Below are positions 47,340-56,182 of a stretch of DNA of 64,000 nucleotides, in pieces (the stretch's first letter is position 1; the number at the start of each line of letters is the position of its first letter). The stretch spans positions 4,180,289-4,244,288 of the forward strand of contig NC_031479.1 of NCBI RefSeq assembly GCF_000006565.2, given 5' to 3'. A model generated the notes under the pieces. It saw only the letters and a list, made by a program, of their open reading frames with translations, was not told where the DNA came from and searched no databases. The DNA comes from Toxoplasma gondii ME49. Its lineage: Eukaryota; Apicomplexa; Conoidasida; Eucoccidiorida; Sarcocystidae. The translations under genes and the position numbers were made by a program.

Positions 47340-48888
47340 GCACTGCATGAATAGAAGAGAGCAATCTTGAACTCGTACACAAACATACCCACTTCCGAAT
47401 GAGCGACCACAGTTTCCTATTTTCACAAGACGGGCTCAACCGGAGCCTGTAACCGCCGGACATGTTCGCACTCATATCTGCAGAAAAACGTACACATGGG
47501 ATCCTCTCAAAACCGTCACCTCTGCTTCGCATGAGAACAAAGGCGCGACATATTTCATCGTTCTCCTAGAAAGGCACTCGCTCGAACAATATGTTGAGGC
47601 AAGCTGTTCCCCTGCGAAAACACCGTCCACTGTAGTAAACACCAATAATGCACCCACTGCACTGAAACGCTAACATAACAAAGTTATGGATGTTCCACTT
47701 ACTGAAGGCGATGAACAACACGATGCGCAACTGCATAGCAGTTCCTCGGTAGCATAAGCTTCCAACTAGCGACATTTGCCATATAATTCGTCTTTCTTCT
47801 TGGACGAAAAACCGGGCATACCGCGCATTGACCACACGCACGGTAGCAGCGTCGCACCTTTTCGGAAACGAGTACAACAATAAATCTTTGCATCGGACGT
47901 GAATGCGTGTCTGCAATCCCTTTGCCATAAAATACCAACAGAAGCGGTTTCTTCAGTTGATCCATCAAACAAACAAAACTTGTACATTACTCGTCAACAT
48001 GTTGATTCACGCGTAGAGATTCCGGTGAAACAGACGATTCACAGAAAGCTGAGCCTGTTGCGCCGCTCAGCCGTATGAAGCCCGATGTACAGCCTTTTTG
48101 CCTCTCAGGGTTTCACCGTATATAAAAACACTCGAGGACAGTAATGAAACGCAGACTTGTCACAGACCTGTCCGAGTGGCTTGAGGTCTGAGAAGACTGT
48201 TTTCTTGGGTTACCACTTGATTGACGTCAGATTATCAGGAATAAACACAATACTTTTTTTGATGCAGTTTACCAACGAACCAGATTCATCCCTTGTTGAT
48301 TAGAAAACATGGCAAACATGCCTAAAAATATCATTCAGTCCATTCAGAAACCTGACAACGGCTGTTACAGTGTGCTTGTGTGCACAGCTGTCGCATCTCA
48401 ATAAAACTATCCCTTCATGTGACACTCCGGAACATACACTTTTGTCGAACCTCTCTTAGAACTGATTAGCATTCAACAGTTATTCGCCGTTGTATCGAAT
48501 TAACAAAGTGCCTCCCGGACCCGTGACGTGTCTTTAGGTCGACGTGAGTGCGCGTTTCACACCCTGGCACCACTAATGCAATTCAAGAAGCGACTGAATT
48601 GCCACTCCCTCACACCTATACATCACCAATGCCTATTCCCGCAGAACCCTCGAGCGGTTTTGGCGTTCTTGCCTCTTTCAGTATCGCTTCAGATCGCCAT
48701 CCGCCTCCAAGGATAATATATCCTGAGCTGGACCATGTGGATCACAACAGCCTCTGGGGGCTATCTGGAGGAAATCCGAATGTTCGGAATGCTCTGCTTC
48801 GTCAGCCATGAAAACTGCCAACACCGTTGTATTTGATGCAGAGACATTTTCCGTTCTCTGCAAAACGACCTCCCTCCCGAGCCCTTAG
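47340..48888. other. Intergenic with weak coding-like frames
   Basis: Minus-strand frames at 47566-47987 all look mildly protein-like in more than one register, so none can be chosen. A + strand frame at 48548-48811 (Pro-rich, ending VRNALLRQP) could be a terminal exon but lacks a good acceptor. Confidence 0.35.
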
Positions 48889-51589
48889 TTATGACCCTCC
48901 TCTTTTCTGCCTCTTCCATGACTCGTTGGCTCGGCACACCCAGTCGAATTCCCTGATGTCATGAATCATGTTGTCGCCGACCCGTTTGCGCTGCCCAAGC
49001 AACTGCGATGGAGAAACCTTCTGCTTCGCAGAGAGACGCCTCACAGCACTATTGAAAGAACACTGCGACAACTGCAACTCTCCTGCTTCGTGAGAAACTC
49101 TCAAGCCTTGCACCGGCAGCTGGCCCGATGTCCACCTCCACTCACCATGCGAACATCCTCCGATACACATGTCATTAGCCACACTTTGCTTCAGCTCTTG
49201 GACCAGACCTGAATCAGTATCTGACGAATTCTCGTGCATCGGCGCACCTGGTCCTGCTGACAATCGTGCCTTCATTCTTGTTGAAAACGCCGATTCTACC
49301 AGTGTCCGGAGTATGTTAAGGGAATCGACATCTTGCACTTGTGATAAAAGCGGGGTTAATTTCCCACACATGTCCTTCATTTGGCATACGCGGATCTTGT
49401 CCATCTGCTCCACGAGCTCTCCTCGTCGGCCACCGTGTGGCTTGGACGCCGATGATGGTCCCCCCATACTGATCCGCCGACGGCCTGGTACGACAAAGTC
49501 GAACTCCCCGTCTACTTCCGATGACAAACGAGTTTTTTCTTTATGTGGTAACAGCGTGTGCTGCCGTATACCGTTGACACACCCACGTATTATTCGTCCA
49601 GCACTGTATCCACCACCAAGCCGGCCAGTACCACTGACTCGTCGGGACTTTGGAACCAAAAGACTATGCAGATCCTCTTCCTGCTCATCCGTGCCTGCAC
49701 TGCCTCGACTACCTCTTTCCCAGTCGTTACACCGTTCGTTAGCTCCTTCCTCATTCAGAGGAAAAACGTTGTCCCTGTTGGTATTTGTAAACTGCGCTCT
49801 TTCGCGTGTTGTTCCCTCCCCATCTCTGATTGATAGACCTTGCAACCGAGATGTTGCAACCCTCCTCGCCAGCCAAGCAGTCATGTGTCTTCCACGTTTG
49901 AGGCTCTCTAAACCAGCTAAATCCAGAGAGTGTTGCAACATGTCGTCTCTGCTACCTCGTCCAGGAGATGCTCCTCGAACACACGAAACAGGAGAAAGCA
50001 GAGATGGCGTATAGGTGGCGGATGATGGATGAGACGGCAAGCGGGTCGAAGCGCAGGAGGCGACACGATGAGGCTGCAGTTCGTCCCTTTCGTTTACGTT
50101 GTTCACAGTGTGAGATCTTTCATCGTAGGAACGCCCACCTGAAACAACACTTGGAAACGTGTACGCCATACTGTTGTTCTCACAGCAGTCACTCAGTGAC
50201 GCTTCTGTCATCACTGAGCGCCGGCTCCATTTCATCATCGACTGCTCAAGAGGTAAGGGTTTGACCCACAACAGGGACACACATGGGCGCCACATGGCAC
50301 CTCTGTCTTCTTTCCTGGTCAGCGACGACGTCTCACCGACTGCTGTTTGCTCCAAGCATCTATTCACGTGTGAATGCGTATCTGCCATGTTTTCAATTCG
50401 CTCTCCAACCCCAGTGGTGTCCAACTGATGTCGACTGTTGCGTCCAGCCTGTATCCCAGCACCTCCCTTGGCTGACTCCGCCTTCACCCGCTGTTGTGAA
50501 TTCACAGTATCTGCCGAGTATCCACCCCCTGACATGTCTCCGCGGCCTGCATCACTTTCCCAGCCAGACGTCGATTGTTCCTTATGTATTCCACCACTGT
50601 TGCAATTGTTCGCCTCCTCAGTGTCATGGATATGAAGCGTCACTGACCACACGCGAATCAAATGCTCGACTGTATGGGTCTTTTCTTTCTGAACTAGCGA
50701 ACGATACACTCGCACAAGACGCTGTGGGTTGCTGGTCCGGACAGTGCTTGTCTGGAAGTGGTAAGAGGAGAGGAAGCTACCAAACTCTCCAGAGTCCTCA
50801 CAGCCCATGCAGGCACGTTCCGCATCCAGCGAGAGATATTCCCTATCACCTGGCAGTGGCATCGGATTTCGCGATCTCGGTCCTGGCGACGTGGACGTTC
50901 CTGTCGACTGACCCGCCTCAATGTTTACACAGGACATGAGTCTCTCTGTCTGGCCCACAAGTTCTTTCACGTCTAAAACGGCTTTCCACAATTGAGCCTC
51001 TCTTTCTCCGAGCCCTACAGGCACGTCACCTTTGGAAGGAAACGCACGGTCTTCTAGGCTCGCAGAATGGATAAATGGCTTTTCGCTGGCGGCGCATGAT
51101 CTACGTCCCGTGTGCCGCTGATCCGGGAGGGGGGGAGTTGGGCTCTTGGACGCTTTGCTAACTTCATGGTCCGTGCCATCACACACCGCTGAAGCTCGCT
51201 GTGACAGAAAATTATTCGGCGAAAGCGTGGACGTGTGCGATTTCAGTGGCACTCCGCCTGTAGCTCCAGCGACTGGCGTCTCTGCACCTCGTTGTGTCGA
51301 CCGCGGTAGTGGTTTCAGGACCAGACAAAAGAGTAACGTCTTCAAAAGAACTGGAGAACTGACACAGCCCTGCGCGGTGTACTCAGCTAAATCGTGCTTG
51401 TGACATCCAACAACTCTTCCATGTTTATCTTGGAAGTAGTACTTCCCTCCTCCACCGGATTCTAAACGACGACCTGTGAGAAAAGCAGCATCGATGAGCA
51501 GCACTGCCACACCTCTGTCAACAATACATACCTTGGCACAGGGCACAAACCCCCTCTTCCCCTCCCCCCACCCCGCCCTCTCTGCGCAT
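48889..51589 (-). CDS. Hypothetical protein, about 880 aa, two exons
   Basis: Exon 2 is an uninterrupted frame from 51473 to the TAA at 48889. It follows a strong acceptor (GCTGCTTTTCTCACAG). A matching exon 1 is 51589-51532: ATG, a Gly/Glu-rich start, then VCALCQ, ending in phase 1 at GCCAAG|GTATGT. The 58-bp intron is short, but the phases fit and a stop lies upstream of the ATG. The joined junction reads CALCQGRRLESGGGGKYY, giving Cys-rich spacing through VVGCHKHDLAEY that could bind metal. The rest is mostly low-complexity Ser/Arg/Gly with scattered helices, ending in a basic tail (SWKRQKRGGS). No family recognised. Further in-frame introns are possible in so long a low-complexity exon. 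Confidence 0.65.
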
Positions 51590-51681
51590 GAGAGTCCCCG
51601 AAAACTAGAACAGAAACGGCTGCATACTTCCAAAACATAAAGCGATGCGGAAGGACGTTAATGTAGTATGATCCACGTTAC

Positions 51682-51830
51682 ATTCTATCGCTAAACTATA
51701 TAACGGCCTTAAGGTACGCCGGGGATAACAGGTCAGATAATATTGGGAGTTCTAATCCTCGGATTGTATCAGCACCTCCACGTCGGCTCATTACTCCCTT
51801 GTTATTGAACAATATTCTGAAGTCCAACAC
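51682..51830 (+). pseudogene. Nuclear insert of mitochondrial LSU rRNA fragments (NUMT)
   Basis: Two conserved pieces of large-subunit rRNA lie head to tail. The first, about 51688-51716 (AACTATATAACGGCC then TTAAGGTA), matches the helix 68-69 region (E. coli near 1930-1948). The second, about 51711-51800 (GGTACGCCGGGGATAACAGG, then TTGGGAGTTCTAAT, then CACCTCCACGTCGGCTC), matches the peptidyl-transferase region (E. coli near 2435-2510). About 490 nt that separate them in an intact LSU are missing. Apicomplexan mitochondrial rRNAs are fragmented, and Toxoplasma-like nuclear genomes are rich in NUMTs, so a nuclear copy is the natural reading. It sits between the 3' end of one - strand gene (51855) and the 5' end of the next (51589). 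Outer edges are approximate. Confidence 0.85.
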
Positions 51831-51854
51831 TGTAACTACGGAAGGAATGTCAAC

Positions 51855-53436
51855 TCACAGTTGTCTGGGTAACACATCGAGAAACCGTTTCGGTTGCCAG
51901 CTCCCGTATTTCACTGATACAAAGTAAACACTTGGCGCGCGTCGGATCCAAATGTCTCCCTCAATTCGCTCCGTGAGATGCAATACCCGAGTAGTTTTCT
52001 GGAAGCTACAAGAGATTGCCGTCGCTGTCAAACGCAGATCCTTGACGTGCACTTACCTTGTGTGCAGAGCAGCAGACCTCCCTGCGAACTGAAAAAAGGG
52101 AAAAAATCCTCTAGCAAACGCACCGTCTTCGCCTGAGAGCAACAACGAAACAACAAGCACACATCTACCACCAATGATCAACGTTACGTACGCGGCACGA
52201 CAAAAAAGGAGCAATGGCGATGCATTGAGCACCTGTACCACAGACAAGCAACAACTGCCCTTCAAATTCCAGAGTTCCCCTGACCTGAAAGGCCTCACGA
52301 ACTTACTGGTGTCGACGCACCAGCTAGTATTCCGTATCAATCGAATAAGAAGATAGGTATGCATCTGGCGTTTGGCGCACCTGGTCACCATCGTTGAAGG
52401 CAGCACAAGTTGGCAGTGGTGCTGGAATCGGAGAATCCCAACAGCCCATCTCTGATCGACGGAAAAACAAGCGAACCAAGTTCAGCACCTTCGGAACCAA
52501 CACAGAGAAATTAGTTCGCCGTTTTCCAAATTCCTCGATCAACTCGCGGACCAAAGTGTGGCCATTATCTGGCATGTCGTCCTTTTCGGCATTACCTTGG
52601 AGAACTACCGTGCTGCTGGAATTCGTCACTTGGCTGCACTTGGCGTTGCGGTCGTCTTCATTGATGCACGGATCCCATGAACAGGAATTACCGTGGTACA
52701 GCTCCCCTGTGAACTCAGTGGAAAGTTCACGATCAAGACCATATGCGCCACTGTCGTCGACTACACGGCTGCTGATTGTGACTGAAAGTTCCCTGTTTGG
52801 GAAATTGTCAAAGGCCCGTTGACTTCGAATGCTGGTCTCGCAGGTCGAGGGTATGCTACGGGGGACTTCTGATGCAAATACATCAGGCACAGAAACGTCC
52901 TCTCTATCGTCTACACACCCCTTATTCAAGGCACCACCTGTCCCCAGTGCCGCTTTGTCTCCGACAATGCCGCTACCGACGGAAGATGGTAAGCTTGCAT
53001 CTACGCTATCAGATACGACGGAGGCACACATTCTGTGACCTTCACCATCCGCTACACACACGTCGGGAGTTTCTCCTGAGGGTCTCAATATTGACTCGCT
53101 GACGGTAAGAGATGGAAAATGAGGCGCTAACGGCGTATCTGTCTCGCTGCCATCCACCGGTTGACTTTCTGTGTCGCCGAACATATGTGGAGCAAGGCCC
53201 TCAGACACTTCCTGACTTGAGGCCCTGGTGTTCCTTCCACCGGAAAAGGACTCAGAGAGCTCTTCACTAAATATCCCAACAAACTTGCCGCTGAATTCGT
53301 CACCGACTGAACAAACGTTGTCAATGTGCAGGCTCTTGGCATGAGCCGCGTGCCGCGGACCGTGCCGGACTTGTTCAAGATCGGCCGACATTTTCTGAAA
53401 CTCTTTCCCACACGCTGGAATCTCTTTTTCCATCAC
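51855..53436 (-). CDS. Hypothetical protein, 412 aa, three exons
   Basis: Exons on the minus strand are 53436-52381, 52088-52057 (32 nt) and 52005-51855 with a TGA stop. Splice sites are good: GACCAG|GTGCGC, then CCCTTTTTTCAG, then CACAAG|GTAAGT, then CAATCTCTTGTAG. Phases match and the total is a whole number of codons (413 with stop). The first exon encodes a Ser/Asp/Glu-rich low-complexity region beginning MMEKEIPACGKEFQKMSADL, then a more ordered stretch (LVRELIEEFGKRRTNFSVLV). The last exon encodes a compact, aromatic segment (LTERIEGDIWIRRAPSVYF, then SVKYGSWQPKRFLDVLP) that looks like the conserved part of the protein. I do not recognise it. Microexon use supports a real gene rather than a chance frame. 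Confidence 0.62.
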
Positions 53437-53532
53437 TATTCTGAATGTGTTACCGCCTCTCGATTAAGCAGCATTTACAAAAAATGCAACCATGGATAAA
53501 CACGCGTGGGCAACTCCGCTCGATCGACTTGC
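53437..53532. promoter_or_regulatory. Short divergent intergenic region
   Basis: Only about 96 bp separate the ATG of the 412-aa gene (minus) from the ATG at 53533 of the candidate small + strand gene. If both are real, they share a compact bidirectional promoter and overlapping 5' UTRs are likely. Confidence 0.3.
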
Positions 53533-53745
53533 ATGACGGGGGGCGACGAGCGCCCCATGAGCGAGCGATCCGTGTGGGCTGCGTCAGCTGCTGCTTCGAT
53601 ACTTCAGCGAACGAAACGGTCTAAGAACAAACTCGCCTTCCACATACCAGACAAAACGGAAACCATGAAAAAGGTGGAACTCAAGGACTACGCACAAAAC
53701 TGGGACGCTGATGGGGCGACAGCAACGGCTACTGCCCAGGAATGA
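53533..53745 (+). CDS. Candidate small basic protein, 70 aa
   Basis: A + strand frame from ATG 53533 (or ATG 53557, MSERSVWAASAAAS) runs to TGA at 53743-53745. The product is Ala-rich at the N-terminus, then basic (ILQRTKRSKNKLAFHIP), then KVELKDYAQNWDADG and an Ala/Thr tail. Composition is more protein-like than neighbouring frames. No domain or membrane segment. It could be a complete short gene or a first exon, since AAAAAG|GTGGAA inside is a possible donor. Confidence 0.4.
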   Translation: MTGGDERPMSERSVWAASAAASILQRTKRSKNKLAFHIPDKTETMKKVELKDYAQNWDADGATATATAQE

Positions 53746-54413
53746 CAGGCTGGAGGACAGTGGTGACCGCGTCGCATATTTGTCGCGTGGTCCCTGAGTC
53801 CAGAGTCCAGAGACAGGGGATACGCCGCGCTGCCCCAGTCTAACCCAGACAAAAGCGATCAGGTACTCTTCGCGCACGAAAGTGAACAGAATTGCTGAAA
53901 TTATACAAAGCTGGGGGACGAAACTGTACTGTTGGTCGACCAGCTGCACTCATTCTTGCCTCTCAGTTCAGGCGCGAAGCTCGACACACGCTTCGAATGC
54001 AAGTCACTGCGAAAGAGAGGCATTAACCGCCTTGAGTGCCAAAGTGAGTGACACGATGCCTTCACCACCTCCGTCATGGCATTCCGAGAGCAGCAGATGC
54101 AAAAAATGAGAACTGGTTGCGACGGGATAGTTTTTGATGGCGCCCATGTAACCCGGCCCATCTGTATTCCATGAGGATTTCCAAGGTGCCGTTGACAGCC
54201 TCTCCCGCCAGTCACAAATCGACTACGTTTTGAGGTCCTCGCTACAGGTACTCTAGTGTGAATTGAATCTTCCAGCGTCGCTCTACAGCTGTCCTGTGGA
54301 CTTCTGACACGAAACGATAGAAGAATAGTTGAAACAACTTGTATGTCGCCTTATTGGTCCCATCTTACTGATTTTCGCCAAAATGCAGATTACCCTGCCG
54401 CAAGGAGCGACGT
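53746..54413. other. Intergenic, no supported gene
   Basis: A good acceptor (TTCTTGCCTCTCAG) and donor (CCAAA|GTGAGT) on + delimit a possible 77-bp exon at 53971-54047. I could not place it in a gene. Confidence 0.35.
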
Positions 54414-54743
54414 ATGGGGGGCGGGGGTAGGGGAGTGTCTGCAAGCGATGAAGCATTGGGGTCTGTTGCTTGCAGCGCGGCTGAGGCGGGTTACGACAGA
54501 GCGCCTCCGAAAGCACTGCCACTCGTAGTATTGCCTTTTTCTGTTGCCTCTTCTCATTTCAAATACCAGATTACGTGTGATACCCTTTCGCTAGCGGTGC
54601 CCGGCAACACGGAAAAAAGGCAGGACGATCCTTCGGTGCGCTCCACCACTCGTCCAGCGCCGCAGTTTGTGTACATAAAACGGCGTCGCTGCAGCACGCA
54701 TGGGTCTGACCTGCACGCAGCAACACCAGCGTTCAGCGATTGA
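54414..54743 (+). CDS. Candidate small protein or terminal exon, 109 aa
   Basis: An open + frame from ATG 54414 (MGGGGRGVSASDEALG) to TGA at 54741-54743. An excellent acceptor (CTTCTCATTTCAAATACCAG) within it opens the same frame in phase 0 at about 54570. The last 58 codons (ITCDTLSLAVPGNTEKRQDD onward) may therefore be a separate terminal exon. The tail is basic and Cys/His-containing and ends TPAFSD. No family recognised. Confidence 0.35.
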   Translation: MGGGGRGVSASDEALGSVACSAAEAGYDRAPPKALPLVVLPFSVASSHFKYQITCDTLSLAVPGNTEKRQDDPSVRSTTRPAPQFVYIKRRRCSTHGSDLHAATPAFSD

Positions 54744-55338
54744 ATTCGCAGCAATAGCTAGTACATCCGAACAGTACTGGCACGTCCTACGCGGGAACGA
54801 CGTAGCAATTGCGGAATCAGAGCAAATATGATATATGCTTGCTCGTCCACAACGGCATTAGGCTGAATGGGTACGCAATGAAGAGCAACGCAGGTATGCC
54901 GATGTATTGGTATATCGAATCAATCAGCAGGCACGAAGTGCGAACAGCTACGAAGGGCCACCTCAAGGGCGCGTCTCCTGAGCGACGTGTAACGTAATGC
55001 GGATCACTAACGAAGAGTCATCCTTTTTCAAAACTGCACCCAGCTGGGGTGAGTGGCATTTCACCGCGTGTGTATTGTATACGTTACAACATCTGACGTG
55101 AACAGACACGCATGCCACAGACGCATCCAGACGACTGTCAGCAAGCCATTCCCCTTTTGAAGGTTTATAACGAATCGATTGTTGTTAGTGTTAGAGCCCA
55201 TGTCTATGGACATAGTGGGTGATCGGAGCTGTGAGCATTTTTTGGCCACTTCGTGCCCTGAGATGATAGCTTTTTGCTGACTAGTGTATTTTCATATTAC
55301 ATGCTTGCTAGCCTCGGCGACTACAAAATGCCGTCTGT

Positions 55339-56006
55339 ATGCTCCCGGCAGCGCCATACATCACCGTCCGAGGAACCGTTTCCTCTGTGTATCTCGTTTC
55401 CGTTGGCGCATGTGCTATTACAATGTGCTTCGGTCATTTCTATGCCACTGAACCAGCATCCGAAAGAGATCTGTCTGCCTGGGCCGGCTTCCATGAGCTT
55501 CCGCATCCCCTCACAGGTGCCTCATAGCCGCGCTCCTTGCCACATGGGGTCGTTTTCCTCTGTCGCACGACCCAAAACGTAGTCGAATGTCACTCCGAGA
55601 ACGGAATGGGAACTAGAAATCGTCTGGGTGAGCAATGTGCGGCAGAGCGGAAGCTCTGAAAGCTAGCACTTCTCATGCAAGATTCTGACTCGCTGCTCTG
55701 AAAGAAGAGGCCTTGATTTTTTGTATGGAAGCTTCGAAACTGAGTGCGAACGATTAGGATCGTACTTTGTTACAATGCAACATGCTTGCCGCAGTGGCTG
55801 CGGAGTGCCCCACATTTTCGCAGATTTGTCCCGCGTTGCGTTGTGACGGAAGCAGCGTTAAGGAAAAAAAAGACGAACCCAATAAGAGAATTTACTGTTG
55901 TCGTAGATCGATGCTCCAGCATGCCCTAAGCCCGCGGGAGCCAATGCATCCATCCGAGGAACTGGAGCTGTTACTAGTTCACATAGCCCAACTCAGTTCA
56001 AGATGA
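55339..56006 (+). CDS. Two-exon gene for a 129-aa single-pass membrane protein
   Basis: Exon 1 (55339-55516) starts MLPAAPYITVRGTVSSVYLV, with a hydrophobic helix at about residues 14-34 (VSSVYLVSVGACAITMCFG). Next come FYATEPASERDLSAW and HELPHPLT, ending in phase 1 at CACAG|GTGCCT. Exon 2 (55795-56006) follows the acceptor CATGCTTGCCGCAG in matching phase and stops at TGA. It begins VAAECPTFSQICPALRCD (three Cys), has a basic stretch (KKDEPNKRIYCCRRS), and ends EELELLLVHIAQLSSR. Total is exactly 130 codons. The gene converges on the carrier gene, with stops 146 bp apart. An N-anchored small protein with Cys pairs would suit the mitochondrial intermembrane space or the ER, but I cannot assign it. 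Confidence 0.55.
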
Positions 56007-56009
56007 CGA

Positions 56010-56182
56010 ATGCACAAAAACTTTAACTCAGTCACAGTGGTGGAATTTCCGTCATTCATTAATCTCTCTCTGCTAGTTTTATCGACAGTACTGGTGTATT
56101 ACATGCTCGTCGCAATATTTTTCTCAGGCAAGAACAAACGGAACCGAAACTTTTATGGAGAAGCCGGTTCAGCATATTCCAG
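56010..56182 (+). CDS. Candidate first exon of a membrane microprotein, antisense to carrier 3' end
   Basis: Three bases after the preceding TGA an ATG opens a 57-codon frame. It encodes MHKNFNSVTVVEFPSFINL, a long hydrophobic helix (LSLLVLSTVLVYYMLVAIFF) and a basic then polar tail (GKNKRNRNFYGEAGSAYS). It ends at an excellent donor (TATTCCAG|GTAAGC) in phase 2. A possible next exon after CCTCCTCCTTGTAG (about 56295) would add about 14 residues to a stop. The exon overlaps the last 30 coding bases of the - strand carrier gene. It may be chance or a nested or overlapping gene; transcripts would decide. Confidence 0.35.

Noticed and set aside
51590..51633. Extension of the 880-aa gene's frame upstream of the 51473 acceptor
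   Set aside because: The extension has no ATG at its upstream end and crosses a good donor (GCCAAG|GTATGT) and acceptor. The spliced start at ATG 51589 in another register fits phase and has an upstream stop.
51855..51900. Donor-like GTGAGT at the 3' end of the 412-aa gene
   Set aside because: The GTG there overlaps the natural CTG TGA end of the frame. Using it as a donor gives no phase match to the downstream exon at 51473, so I treat it as the stop.
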